From Chrysoporthe austroafricana (Eukaryota > Ascomycota > Sordariomycetes > Diaporthales > Cryphonectriaceae): DNA of 64,000 nucleotides. The stretch covers positions 187,576 through 251,575 of the forward strand of contig JYIP02000004.1 in NCBI GenBank assembly GCA_001051155.2, given 5' to 3'. Positions 44,828 to 56,471 of this stretch are shown here, one piece after another. Both the position numbers and the translations under genes were made by a program. The notes beneath the pieces were generated by a model. The model saw nothing but the letters and a program-made list of their open reading frames with translations, had not been told where the DNA came from and made no database searches. Position 1 is the first letter of the stretch, and the number at the start of each line of letters is the position of its first letter.

Positions 44828-46586
44828 ATGGCGAGAGAGGCAAAAAAGCGTGGCTTGCTGGACCTGCTCCTCGACAGACTGGCAGGCTTGGTTTGCGAAT
44901 CTCTCGCCGGAGAGCAGCAGCTACACTGTGCTGCCTGTGCGGATCCCCATGGAAGGAGAGGAAGGAGTCGAGCTGGCAGCAGACGTCTATCAGGCTATCA
45001 CCCAAGGCAACGCCCCAGCGGCGGGTACCATCCTGGTCCAAGGTCCATATGGCCGTGGCTTCCCCCTCTCTGTCCAGTTGGCCCGCCTCTGGGCGGCCCG
45101 TGGTTACAATGTACTTCTCGTGAGCACACGAGGAACGTTCGGTTCCACAGGGCTGTTCACGCCTGCGGCTCACGAGTTGGCGGACGGACCTTGTATTGTC
45201 CGGTGGATGCGCAGGCAGCCCTGGTACACTGGCAGCTTCGGGACATTTGGCATGAGTTACCTGGGCTACACGCAATGGGCGCTGATGGCTTCCGACGAGC
45301 CTCTGGACGACTATACTGCCGCAGTCATCATGGTCGGTCCCCATGATTTTAGTGACTTAATATGGGGCACTGGCGCCTTTTGGTTGCCGGGTATCGATTG
45401 GGCCAAAAACAGTACTGTGATTGAGTCAACACATCCACTCAAGAACATGTAAAATATGATCTTTGCCAAACCGGACGGAGACGTCCCTCTGAAGAAGACA
45501 GTGCCGCTCGAGGACGGCGCGAAGAAGGCTGTCGGCGCCGAGACACACGCCTATACATGGCTACACGAGTGGATAAATGGCTCCTATAGCAAAATCAAAG
45601 GAGAGGGCGCAACCGACTTTTGGAAGGCAATAAATCAGGAGAAGGGAATCGAGAAAACGAAAGTACCCATCCTGTTGATTGGCGGGTGGCAGGATATCTT
45701 CACCAGATCGCAGATATATCAGTGGCAGCGGTTAAATGAACGGGGCTGCAATGTCGCACTGACTATGGGCGCGTGAGTTGCCATCCCTGAATTATTCGCT
45801 GTCATTGTTGACTAAGAATGAAACTACAGATGGAACCATTCGCAGGCTGGCCAAGACATGAAGGAAGTCCAGGACTGGTTTGAAAAGTATCTAGCGAAGA
45901 AGACGACCGGGGCGATTCGGCAGGCTCCAGCGAAGATCAAAGTCACAGGTATCAGTGAATGGAGGTGGTATTCAAACTGGCCTCCTGTTACCAGGCCTCT
46001 GGAACTGTACCTGGGCCTGCAAGGTCAGCTCGCGAAGGAGATTCCGGCCAAGACAGACGAGGCTCAGTTTACATTTGATCCTCACAACCCGACACCAACT
46101 TTTGGCGGCTCCGTTCTCTTCAACGGCGGCATCGTAGACGACTCGGCGCTGGCGAAACGATCTGACGTTCTTAGCTTCAGTACGGCACCGCTTACCGAGA
46201 CGGTCGAAATCCATGGCAAGCCGCACATCGAGCTCATCCATAGCAGCGACAACGCGCACGTTGACCTCTTCGTCCGTCTTAGCGAGGTGGATAGCAAGGG
46301 GTCCTCCCACAATATTTGCGAAGTGTATCGGCGGCTCGACCCCGACCGCGCCCCGGCGGGCCAGAAGGTTAAGATCGAGCTGGATCTATGCGACTGTGCA
46401 CACCATTTCAAGAAGGGTACCGCAATACGGCTGCTTATTGCCGGCGGGAACTTCCCGCACTATTCGTACAATCTAGGCTCCGGCGAGGCACAAGCTACAG
46501 GAACCACCCTTCGACCGGCGAGACATACAGTCTACACAGGCGGCAGTGAAGGCTCGAAGTTCGTATTGCCCGCATCAGTATCGTAG
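44828..46586 (+). pseudogene. CocE/NonD-type (X-Pro dipeptidyl-peptidase S15-like) hydrolase gene with two lesions
   Basis: The sequence begins ATG (44828) with MAREAKKRGLLDLLLDRL, then the frame must shift near 44880-44887 to continue as WFANLSPESSSYTVLP. It goes on through GTILVQGPYGRGFP, VSTRGTFGSTG, the nucleophile region GTFGMSYLGYTQWAL (GxSxxG) and AVIMVGPHDFSDLIWGTG. A TAA stop at 45450-45452 follows, then the same frame resumes with MIFAKPDGDVPLKKTVPLED and KVPILLIGGWQDIFTRSQI. After a 57-nt intron (45773-45829) it runs AWNHSQAGQD to the jelly-roll C-terminal domain, ending at 46586. Family knowledge: these enzymes hydrolyse esters or amides of varied compounds. The rest of the gene is well preserved, so the inactivation is recent, or the lesions are sequencing errors. 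No intron model removes either lesion in frame. Confidence 0.82.
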
Positions 46587-47854
46587 TGGGTGGTGCTGCA
46601 TGGTAGAGAAGCGTCATCCCAGTTACTCGCCGGCGGCCTGGCAACAGGATGACTTGCTGATGCAGAAAGCAAGGAAGCGGTCGTGTTTGATATGGTCAAA
46701 CCAAGATAGGCATAATGAAAATTCCACTCGCAATCCCTTTTTCCAGAATAATAGTTTCCTGTAGCTCTTCCCCTTCCTAGCCGAATTGCTACTTAAGTAG
46801 GGCATTCTCGAATTTGAAGCATTATGAGGCTTAGACCGACAAATCGCCATTCACTACTAGATCTAGCCTTCGATTCTGCTCGCCGGGCTAGAGTTCCACA
46901 TCGTTTGATCCTACGCACAGCGAGCTGAGGATGATCATAGGATAGCTAACCCACATAATGTCATTCGGCTGGCCGAGTTCCAAATCCCAAGCCCTCATCA
47001 TATACAGTACATAGCGGCTGGACGAAGCGACTTCGTGCAGATTCTCAATCAGAGATGGAATTCATTGCGTGATACTCAAACTCACAGAGACCCACTGGCT
47101 GCTTAGTGTAAATGGGAAATGCTGAGATAGGCGCTGCAGCCTCGGCGCATCATTTTTAGCTTCGCGATTTGATAAGGTGGTTTGGTAAGATCGCAACTCT
47201 TTACCTTCGGCGTCCAGGCGTACGATTTATACCGAGAGAGGAAGTGCGGACGTGGAATATGCCGATATACAAGAGTGGCGTCAACTAGGGGCACCAGTAA
47301 GAGATCAGCCCGAGGATGAGGGCGAGCAACAAAGTTGACCGTGTAGGGACGCATGGGCACCTTTCATTAGAGACCTGAGCTGCAGTTCATCAAGGATGAA
47401 CTAGCCCCCTAGACACCTCAGAGAGCTCTTGCGGCCAAGCTTAATGTGCATTGAGTAATTCTCCACTCTCTAGAATGAAGGGAAAACCTGCCCAGGCCTG
47501 AACAACACCGTCGCACTCTTAGCATTCATACACGCCCTTTCATAGATTATGAGACGGAATCCAGTGACTGACAAGACTTTTCGGTGCAATATTACTAGCG
47601 TCCCGAGTCCAGATCTCAGGGCTATTTGAGGACAAAAGTTATGTGTGATCTCGCAATCTGCCCTGTATTTATGCATTACACGAGAGCAATACGGGATTCC
47701 GGTAATTCTCAACACTAAAGCATCATATCTCTGTGAGTATTCCGCCATGGCCTCTAAAGGCGGTCAGCTTTGTGGTCACCCCTCAAAGAGCATACTGTCT
47801 CCATACCAAAAGCTTCGAGCAGCATGAGTTATTGGCACATGCCCGCTCATACCC
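46587..47854. other. Intergenic, about 1.3 kb
   Basis: Lies between two convergent transcription units. An 85-codon frame with ATG at 47360-47103 (minus) has no recognisable motif and is left uncalled. Confidence 0.45.
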
Positions 47855-48743
47855 TTACCAAGGTAGATGCAGCGGCGTAGGCAGGCCCTTTCCAAGGGTA
47901 GCCTCAGCCGTGCCGATATCGCCTACGAGCAGTAAGCTTCACGTCGATACTACCCTTCCAGATTACAACACTCACGCGGTCCTCTTGGGGCCCAGTACTC
48001 GCCCGTCTTGCTGATGTCAAGTTTATCGGTCCAATCAATCAAGCTTTTGGCCGCCTCGCCAGGGGTCACAGCTACACAGGCTCACATCAGCCTCAGTGTA
48101 CAGACCGGACGGAAGATCTTGGAAACCCACCTCCACCGTCGTCCCAGAACTTGTCAAACCCAACTGCCGCCGTCATCTCCGTTTTCATAAAGCCCGGGTG
48201 CACAATACTAACCACAACCCCCGCGTCCATCATATCCAGGCTTAACAACCTTCCTGCCATATTCAGTGCAGCTTTGCTTGCGTGGTGAGCGTAGTTGCCA
48301 CCGCCCTCAGTTTCGTGACGAAGGGTGATGCTTCCTGACTCGGAAGACACGAGGATGACCTTCGATCCCTTCTTGAGCAGGCCCGCATGGAACAGCCTGT
48401 GGACGATGAACACGGGTGCGATTGAACTCGTCGTGTACATAGTGACCTCTTCATCCCAGTTGGGACCATTGTCCTTGCTGAAGTCTTCAGTTGTGAAGCG
48501 GCCGGCGGTGATGAGCACAATGTCGAGTGGCTCCTTTCCCTTGAGCTGAGCGGCTAGCTCGTCACCGACGTTAGGCTTCATGAGATCGATGTTTGGAATC
48601 CATTGGACGGTCTCTGGGAAGGACTCGGGCCCGGAGTTTGAACGCTTGGTCGCAAACACCGTGTTTAACGGGTCGGATGCGTATGCTTTGGTGATAGAGG
48701 CTCCCAGGCCTCGGGTCGCGCCGACGATCAGTGCTGAAACCAT
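47855..48743 (-). CDS. Short-chain dehydrogenase/reductase, C-factor-like, atypical active site
   Basis: Exons 48743-48131, 48071-47976 and 47922-47855 (introns 59 and 52 nt) give 258 residues. The N-terminal NAD(P) motif is VGATRGLG. The family NAG-like position reads ITAG, the active-site Ser block is VILVSSESGSI, and the C-terminal part has IVHPGFMKTEMT, TGEYWAPRGPRDIGTAEA and ends LPTPLHLPW. The YxxxK position reads HHASK (in NYAHHASKAALNM), so the usual catalytic Tyr is His; a Tyr sits two residues earlier. Similar fungal proteins with HHASK seem familiar, so this may be a subfamily trait rather than damage. A cytosolic oxidoreductase or a non-catalytic NAD(P)-binding protein are both possible. 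No clear pathway link to its neighbours. Confidence 0.85.
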
Positions 48744-49142
48744 ATTTCTTTGAAATTTCAAGGTTCGGTAGTGTAAGTATTTATTCAAGAAAAGCTTCGG
48801 GTGGTTAGATTGAAGGGCAGTGTTGGGTCAACAAAGGTGTATTATTGACAGAAATGATGTTACTCTGCTATGACGTCAAGGTGAGCCTCAATGGCTTCAT
48901 GTACTTGACGTAGGTATGCGCAGGTTTCCAGCCAGCTTCGCGTGGCAACACGCTAATTTCAAGACCTCACTGTAGATTAATCCCCGAGTACTTCAAGGTG
49001 CCTAGCTGCGTTCAGCATTCGACAATGCTTCGGAGTGGTCTTATTTACATTGGAATGGGTGCAAATATATACAAAGTAATACCTTCCTCCACCTCCCTCG
49101 CTCCCCCCTCTTTTTTTTTTTTTTAGAAAAAAAAATTGACCC
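48744..49142. other. Intergenic between SDR and purple acid phosphatase
   Basis: No gene. A T-rich run followed by A8 lies at about 49110-49135 (on the minus strand this is just past the phosphatase stop). Confidence 0.5.
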
Positions 49143-50759
49143 CTACTGATTCACAAACTGCTCAGTATGCGCCTTATACAGCGTTGAACTGTCTAGGATA
49201 TCACCAGTAGCCGACTCAACGAATTGAATGAACAGGTTGTTCTCGTCCTCAAACGTCAGCGTCGCATAGCTGAAAGTCTCAGCGTACGCGAAGCGGTTCG
49301 ACGAGATGTTGCTGCCAACACTGCTCAGGCCCTCGATGTTGCCCGCGCCTCCGGCAATTATGTACATCGGCGCTGTGGGGTTGTCCATTCCGGCAGGATC
49401 GACGACACTATTGTTCACCGGCGCAAAACGCTGCGAGTTATGGACATGTCCAAACACGCCCAAGTCGACCCCATATTGGTACATCAACGGCTCGAAGGCT
49501 GATTGACAGGCCGAGCAAATGTTGCTGTGGCCCCCTGTGGAATACCAAGGCCTGTGTCCAGCCACGATGAGCCACGGCGTAACGTTTCTGTCGACAGAAG
49601 CCAGATCAGCCTCGAAGAAGTCTAACTGCTGCCCACTATACCCAAATGGGCCACCATCGAGACCTGCGGTGCCGAACGGTAAATCGGGTGCGTTGGGAAA
49701 GTCCGTCTCTGTGTCGATCATCGTGACGTGAACCATGCCATACTCAAAGCTGTACCAGAAGGGCGGTTTCGCAAGCTGCGCGGCCTTGTTGGCGTTGACC
49801 TTGGCCTTGGTATTGGACGACGTCGAGCTGAAGGACGTAGGCATATTTTGGCCGAAGCGCACGTTGAAGTCCGTGAAGTTCTTCTGTCCGTTCGGGCAGT
49901 TGAGCTCGATCGTCGCGGTGCCGAGCTCCTCGCAGTCGGCCTCGTGATTGCCAGGGCTGGCCATGTAAGCCTTGCCGCCCGCGATTGGCGCCAGCTGATC
50001 GTAGAAGTTCTCCAGGATAGCCTCGTAGGCATCAACACCGTCGCCGACGTTGGATGGGGTTAGATACCAATCATCTGCGTAAGCGAAGTCGCCGGGATGC
50101 AGAATCCATTCGTAATCATCCCAAGTGTCTGCCAGGCGTCCGATGGTTGTATGGTTCAGGGACGGGTCGACCTCGGGGATCAGAACCTTCCTTGTCGGAT
50201 CACCATCGGCATCAACGGTGAAGCCGTCTGCACCATACACCCCGAGATCGATCACAACGCTTGTGGTGAACGCTGTCTTGTCTCCCGGTGTTCGTGGGCT
50301 GAGAAAGCTATCGACGCTCGAGTTTGTTGAAACGATCTGGTAGTAGTAGGTGGTGGCTGGAGTCAAATCCGAAAGAATAACCGTATTTGACCAAGTCCTT
50401 GAAGTGTTGTATGTAACGGAGATCGTGGAGCATGACTCTTGGGAGAGATCGGTACTGCTGGTACCATATTGGACGCACGGCTTGGCCAGCTGCTCATACG
50501 TGTTCCAGCCCACTGAGACCGCTGTATGTGGAACTGTGTCAGCGGTGCCATGTATTGAAGGAATAAATATCAGCGCCGTGAGGAGATTTGGCTTACAGTT
50601 CATGCCACTGATAGCGAGACGCTGTTGAACTGGCGTCGTCAGATCCGACGGGATTGTCGGGTAGTCCGCAGTCGCTGTCACCATGACTGCGAGCAAGGGA
50701 AGACCCTTCAGAATCTCCAAGAGGTACATTGTGCAGGATGTCCGATAGGGAAGATTCAT
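49143..50759 (-). CDS. Secreted purple acid phosphatase (metallophosphoesterase)
   Basis: Exons 50759-50597 and 50521-49143, intron 75 nt (a multiple of three and stop-free), give 513 residues. The start at 50759 or the ATG at 50729 both precede a signal peptide (MYLLEILKGLPLLAVMVTAT). An N-terminal fibronectin-like domain contains VSVGWNTYEQLAKPCVQYG and LTPATTYYYQI. The metal-binding motifs come in order: HPGDFAYADDWY, SPGNHEADC, VAGHRPWYS and FGHVHNSQRFAP, as in the dinuclear-metal PAP family. Family knowledge: these enzymes release phosphate from esters and anhydrides at acid pH and are usually induced by phosphate starvation; no such control is visible here. N-glycosylation motifs are frequent. 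The gene is intact. Confidence 0.93.
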   Translation of the reverse strand: MNLPYRTSCTMYLLEILKGLPLLAVMVTATADYPTIPSDLTTPVQQRLAISGMNCKPNLLTALIFIPSIHGTADTVPHTAVSVGWNTYEQLAKPCVQYGTSSTDLSQESCSTISVTYNTSRTWSNTVILSDLTPATTYYYQIVSTNSSVDSFLSPRTPGDKTAFTTSVVIDLGVYGADGFTVDADGDPTRKVLIPEVDPSLNHTTIGRLADTWDDYEWILHPGDFAYADDWYLTPSNVGDGVDAYEAILENFYDQLAPIAGGKAYMASPGNHEADCEELGTATIELNCPNGQKNFTDFNVRFGQNMPTSFSSTSSNTKAKVNANKAAQLAKPPFWYSFEYGMVHVTMIDTETDFPNAPDLPFGTAGLDGGPFGYSGQQLDFFEADLASVDRNVTPWLIVAGHRPWYSTGGHSNICSACQSAFEPLMYQYGVDLGVFGHVHNSQRFAPVNNSVVDPAGMDNPTAPMYIIAGGAGNIEGLSSVGSNISSNRFAYAETFSYATLTFEDENNLFIQFVESATGDILDSSTLYKAHTEQFVNQ

Positions 50760-52829
50760 CCTTTCGACTCTAGACCGATGACGGCAGGCTGGAGTTGCAG
50801 CCTAACAAAGCGAGTCTGTGTTCCATTGACGGCCTCTGGGAGGGGTATGCCGTAATATATCACACGGATCGACCCGTGAAAAAGGGCATCATGGTTGCAG
50901 AACTGCACGCTGAGGGGTTGCAAAAAAGTTGCCTTCAGCGCGTGATAGCGTCGTATTCAGGGGCTGGTCCTTTTAGATGGCACTTCTAGACATGTGTTCT
51001 CATGCATAGGAGTTTCCGGTGTGGTAGCATTTGCTGTATGCTTCCAGAAGGACGCATGCTGTGTGGCGCATGGCCTGATCGAGAGAGGAAGTCCACTGTC
51101 ACGATCATCCCGACCACTCCGAGCTGTGATGGAATGATTCGACAGAACGACTTCGGGAGTAGCCAGCCCCACTAGCAGGTGGACACCAATTCTCAGCTGG
51201 GCGAAGATAATGCTTAGCATGCTAATGTCTTACAAGCTCTCATCTACCTCTTGCAAAGTTGTCGGAGTGCCTCAAGCATCGCTCAATGCAGAAGGTGGTA
51301 GTTATGCATGCAAGTATGGGAGGCCCTATGACCAATCCGGCCGAGATCTTCGCCTACTTTACTCAGCTCTTCGTCTAATAGTATCTATGAAGAAGGTGAT
51401 AGGAAAGTTCCCGGCACGTGGGGCGCATCCAGTCTTGACGCGCGTGTAGGGACGAATCAATGAGGACGAATATGTAACCTTATTGGCTTTCCTGGGCTCG
51501 TGTAGACTAACTCAAGTACACTGCATCTCGCCTATTGAGAGATTATTCCATTCACGGCACCGAGAGTGCCTAACAGCAAGTTGTTCCTCGCTTGAACAGG
51601 GAGAGAAAATACTCGAGCAGCTCTTAATTGCGTTGTGCCCACCTTGTCTTTCGAAAAACGGCAGGCCGATCACCAGCTATACCTGATACATTCAACCTTC
51701 CTCATCACTATTCCGTTCAATTCCCTCAAATTCTCCTCATTCCAATCAAGCCGTATCATACTGCCTCCTGTATGAACACTCCTTCCTATTCCACAGCATA
51801 TATAGGCAACATGCTAAACATTGTCAGCCCATGGTCAGCATGTCGATGATATTGCTCGCTTATCCGCTGGAGTAAGTTGAACGAAACCGAGAAAGCAGCC
51901 TCAGCCTATACCCTAGCACTAACAATGGGGGCTTGGTCTTTAGGTAATTATCTTCTAGAGCTTAGAGCGTGCCTCTTTTCGCTATATTTTCCTAGCATAG
52001 CAAGCCAAACGTTCTGTGTTTATTATATTATGTCCGTCTAATTTTCTGGCTATACGTGTGAGGTAATTAAATTCAGACAAAAACAGATCGAGACCGATCG
52101 TGATTTTTCATTAGATTTCAACGCAAGACTGGGTTCGAAATCTCTGTCGAATGCTATTTCAAGCAGTCTTAGTGCCTCGTCGAGAGCAGGCTCCCACCAT
52201 ATCCGGGCAACATGCCCTCCATGAGCAGCTGCCAAATCAGCATAGTAGTGACGAACGGGCTCCAACAGTGGGCGTTATAGAGACCGCTTACATAACAAGA
52301 ATAATCACTGCCCTCCGCTTCCTCTACTTGACATTACCCCCCCCCCGGGTCCTCGACATAGACAATAGCATGAACCCCACCCGCCAAAATCAAGCACACC
52401 TCATGCCACTTAGTATGCCCATGCCATCTGTCTAGGTCTATGGTGCTACAATACTGAGCTCTTACGCCTGCCAACGCAGTCATTCCTCTGAAACTCTTCA
52501 CACTTCTCTGTACACTTCATTTGCCCTCTTCCCATCTTTTCCCCCTTCCCGTTAAGACAAGACAACTACAACGGTCATGCGTACTATTCACTCAGCTTCC
52601 AACACGTCGCTTGGTCGGAGCGCGATTGACTGGGCTTAGGCAGGTAGGTAGCACGGTAGGTAGGCACGCAGGCCAGTGCTGGCCAGCAGTAGGCCAAGCT
52701 TATCACGCTAGTCCGTGAGCATATTATGAGCTCAAAAGAACTTAAGCTTCAAGTTAACATGTCCGGGTGACTTGGAAGTGTTGTTGCTGTTCACATGACA
52801 CATCTAAATTGACCTGCAATATGTCCAAC
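50760..52829. other. Intergenic, about 2.1 kb, with possible coding remnant
   Basis: No intact gene. On the minus strand, near 52430-52330, WHEVCLILAGGVHAIVYVED can be read. Near 52265-52065 there is a second open piece with HYYADLAAAHGGHVARIWWE. The two are separated by stops and a C9 run, and may be remnants of one lost gene. No family recognised. Confidence 0.4.
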
Positions 52830-53264
52830 TTAAGGGAATTTCACAACGCCCTTCTTCAATAACAAGTTCCCGTACAGCCTTGTCTCACTCGTAGAGACAA
52901 TACAGAATGCCTTGCTCGACTCCTCGTAGAACTTAAACCTCTCCACCTTACTCAGCGCAAACTTCTCGCCCTCGTGCTTGCGAATGGCTTCCCTGAAATC
53001 TCTCATCACAGGCAGGTCAGCCTGTGCGTTTCCCACGACCTCCATACACCACGCTGCCTCCGGCACAAAGTCGTCCAGCGGTAAAACAGAGAGGATGGCG
53101 TTAGCTGCATCCGTTGCATTGGCGCCAGCGAGTCGGATGACCGGAGGGCCGGTTGAGGCTGCCGGGAAGTTTGCGTCGACAATCGCGATTGTATTGCCGT
53201 GACCCATTGCCCGGAGGGCCTGCAGAAGCTCGGGTGTGAGGAGAGGGTCGATGCCTTTAAGCAT
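52830..53264 (-). CDS. RbsD/FucU-type sugar mutarotase
   Basis: A single-exon gene of 144 residues, the normal size of the family. It starts MLKGIDPLLTPELLQALRAM, followed by GHGNTIAIVDANFPA, which holds the conserved His and Asp of the RbsD/FucU active site. PPVIRLAGAN and VLPLDDF follow, and YGNLLLKKGVVKFP closes the protein with the conserved Tyr-Gly-Asn. Family knowledge: FucU interconverts anomers of L-fucose, and RbsD converts pyranose and furanose forms of ribose; eukaryotic members are cytosolic fucose mutarotase-like proteins. Which sugar is used cannot be told. It lies 323 bp from the gamma-glutamyltranspeptidase gene in the same orientation, with no evident functional link. Confidence 0.93.
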   Translation of the reverse strand: MLKGIDPLLTPELLQALRAMGHGNTIAIVDANFPAASTGPPVIRLAGANATDAANAILSVLPLDDFVPEAAWCMEVVGNAQADLPVMRDFREAIRKHEGEKFALSKVERFKFYEESSKAFCIVSTSETRLYGNLLLKKGVVKFP

Positions 53265-53587
53265 GATGTCTGTTTGTTCCGGATGATGTTATGATCGATC
53301 AAATTTCTCAGGCTCCAATCAGGTTGTCAAATTTAGGAGGGGCTCATATGTTCATGCGCCGTGGATTTTTGAGAGGAGAAGCAGCATCTCCTCTAAAAAG
53401 GGACACGTAATCCAGGGGCATGCGACGTTGGAGCACAGAGGGATGAAAGCAAAGCAAATGGCTTGAGTCATGTTTCAGTGCCGTCACCACCCACAGAGAC
53501 GAAATGAAAAAAGACGCGTTTCTCATGTACGGCTAAAACCAGAGAGCTCCACATAGCTATTTGATAAGGCGAAAGCAAGCACCGCAA
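53265..53587. other. Intergenic between FucU and gamma-glutamyltranspeptidase
   Basis: Contains the 3' end of the transpeptidase gene and the promoter of the mutarotase gene. A 60-codon frame on the minus strand is not supported. Confidence 0.5.
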
Positions 53588-55561
53588 TTATAGCAGCGGT
53601 GCAGCGTTGCCATCTCCCCTCGAATCACTTCCCGCGGAAGATATCATCTTGCCATTAACCGGATCGTGATGTGCTCGAATGATCTGTCCGCGACCAAATA
53701 GTGATCTGTCCATCCCGCAGACGTATTTCACGTCGTGGCCCATCTTTTTCAGAGCGCATGCGACGTCCTCGTGTATGCCCTCTTCGAGATACACCGTCTC
53801 GTCCATCTTCTTGCTAGGATCTGTAGACTTCCCAGGTAGGCTGACCCCAATGCAAACCCGCGGAGCGTCAAGGGCCACTTGTGGGTTCATACCAAAGCGC
53901 AGCATGTTCAACAGAACCTGCACGTGGCCCTGAGGTTGCATTGCCCCGCCCATTACGCCAAAGACGCTATGTAGTGTTCCATCCGCTGTATTCGTTGTCA
54001 TGGCTGGAATAATTGTATTGTACGGCCTCTTTCCCGGAGCGAAGAGATTGGGATGATTCTGTGGGCCGAGATGAAAGCCGGAGCCGCGATTCTGCAGTAC
54101 GAACCCGACACCAGGTGGAACGATGCGGCTGCCGAAGGTGTCGGCGACGCTGTTGACAAGAGAACAGGCATTGCCTTCTGCATCCGTCGCGCAGAGATAA
54201 ATCGTGTCACTGGTCTTGTGAATGCCTGAAGGGTCTCCCGGTGTCGAGATCGTGGTAGATCGGTTCGGATCGAAGAGTTTTGCCCTCTGAGCGAGGTAGT
54301 CTTCGGATAGAAGCACTTCTGGGTCAACCGTTCCAGCTGGATCGGTTACGTACCAGGATGCGTCCGCGAAGGATATACGAAGAGCTTGTATGAGGGCATG
54401 TAAGTATCTACAAAAGTGTCAGTTTAATTTTCTTTCATAAAATTATTATGGGTGAAAGATGACGCACTGGGCAGAGTTGTGGTCTCCTTCTTTGAAGCTG
54501 GGGATTTTCTCATCCCTCTCAAGCTGGGCAAGAACCCCCAGGGCCATCTGGGCAACAATTCCTTGACCGTTTGGTGGATGCTCCCACAGGTCAATCTGCG
54601 TGTCAAGCTTTAAGGAAATTGAGCACGGTTTCACCACCTCACTCTGGTGGGCTTTCAGGTCATCCAGTGTTAAGTAACCTCCAAGTTGGCGACTGATCTC
54701 AACAATGGCTTCGGCTACGGGCCCTTCATAGAAACCACTTCGGCCCTTCTCGCCCAAGAGCCTGAATGTCTTTGCTAAGAGAGGGTTCTTGATAATTTCG
54801 CCCGCTCGGGGCGCTCTGTAGCCTCTTGGTGCCACTGGGTCTTCCTTCAATAGATCTGTCCCGTTGGGCTTTTGGCCAAGCTCCTCTTGTGTTTTGATCC
54901 ACTAAGCGAAGCATAAGCGGTGGGAAGCGAACGAAAGGGAAGGCCAGCGACCACTCACGTAGTAACTAGAGATTTCGCTGACGGGGAACCCCTCTTCGGC
55001 TAGCTGAATTGCAGGCCCCAGAGCATGTAATGCTGTGACCTTCCTCGACCCGAAGTTCTCAACGATATCCAGCCACGCTGCGGCTGCGCCTGGGACGGTC
55101 ACCGAGTGGATCGAGGTAGTCGGGATGGTACCATGCATCCGGTCACTGATGTTCAAGTCTCTGCATATGTCTTCGAGTGTTGCCAAGCGTGGTGATCGCC
55201 CAGAGCCATTCAGTGCATGTACCCTTTTCGTTTTTGCCTCGTAGAAGAGGCAGAATACATCCCCTCCTATTCCAGTCATCGACGGATCGACCAAGTTCAA
55301 CACAGCGGCGGCTGCGACCCCCGCATCCTAGATTGTTGCATCAGTGATGAGCGGCCGGAGAAAGTACAGTCAAGATGTGCGAGAAATGGAACTGACTGCA
55401 GCATTGCCTCCATCTCGAAGAATCTGTAGTCCAGCTTCAGTTGCTAAAGGGGACGTGGTAGACACGATACCCTTGCTACTGTGCACCACACTCCGTCGGC
55501 TGGGGAATTTGACGAACGCCCCGTCGTCGGATATATAGTTGCCGTGACGTCGTGTAGACAT
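53588..55561 (-). CDS. Gamma-glutamyltranspeptidase family protein (YwrD-like)
   Basis: Exons 55561-55397, 55327-54959, 54901-54468 and 54407-53588 (introns 69, 57 and 60 nt) give 595 residues. Large-subunit blocks include STTSPLATEAGLQILRDGGN, VLNLVDPSMTGIGGDVFCLF, ALNGSGRSPR and SVTVPGAAAAW. The autoprocessing site lies at KTSDTIYLCATDAEGNACSL, where Thr391 is the likely N-terminal nucleophile of the small subunit. Later blocks are NSVADTFGSRIVPPGVGFVL, PYNTIIPAM and VFGVMGGAMQPQGHVQVLLN, all standard for the Ntn-hydrolase GGT family. No signal peptide is evident, unlike typical secreted or membrane GGT, which together with LDLWEHPPNGQG-like features points to the YwrD-type branch. Family knowledge: hydrolysis or transfer of gamma-glutamyl groups, for example from glutathione. 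The gene is intact. Confidence 0.93.
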
Positions 55562-56471
55562 GATCCTGGGGAATGGTGGTGATTGCAGACAGCGCCAACC
55601 CTGTGGTCTCTGGTCTCAGAATATCTATTCCATTGCTTGTTGGATGGATCGAAAGTCAGAGCCTAGGTCGACGTGCAGCTGCGTCATGCATAACTCCGAA
55701 AACCGGCGTTGGCGGTTGCAAGTTGTGGCTGGTCCGAGGTCATGCATGCAGCAAGCCGTTCGCTTCGTCTCAATCATGAAATTGCAGATGATATTGCGCC
55801 AGTAATTAGCTACAATCTGCTGAAGTATACAACCTCTTTACATGATGATCTAATTTTCCCCGGTTAAGCCTGTAATGGATAATCATAGCAATGAACACAA
55901 CCACGCGTGCGTCTCCGTTGCAGACAAAAGCCTCTGGTGACATGCGATTTTCCCAAAATGATTTAATACATCAAATGGGACACAACAACTTCTCAGGTGG
56001 TTTGAATTTTATCGTAACCGTAATGTAACGTAAGGCGTCTGTTTAAATAGACAACAAGAGACTTGTGGTGAGGCGATGGGTGATTGCCCCTTTTGAGAGT
56101 GAAACCATACAGCAAACATTGAGATGGATGGCCCTGACACTAAATGCTATTCCAGTTGATGCTTCGCCAATTCCATCTCTGTCAAGAGTACAATCATAAC
56201 TGTAGTCGTTCAATGAGTATCTCCACCTTGCTCGCGGAATCATCCAGCTCGGGCACATGAGCGCCTTGACCAGAAATATCCGTTGGCAACATGGATGGTT
56301 AATAATATAGTCGTCAAACGAAGCGAGCCTGAGCGCAGGGCCAAGATGGGCTTGCAGTCACTGGCATTGGCGGCGGTAAAACGTGTTGAATAGTTGAGAT
56401 TGCAGCAACCAGTCATGGGATCAATACGAAGAGGCTATTTTGCTAACTGGAAATGTTCACATTCACTAGGC
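55562..56471. other. Intergenic, about 0.9 kb
   Basis: Upstream of the transpeptidase gene. No gene recognised; the part after 55800 is AT-rich. Confidence 0.45.

Noticed and set aside
45441..45500. In-frame TAA of the CocE-type gene as part of an intron
   Set aside because: The GT in ATGTAAAATATG has no downstream AG that restores the reading frame before the next conserved block.
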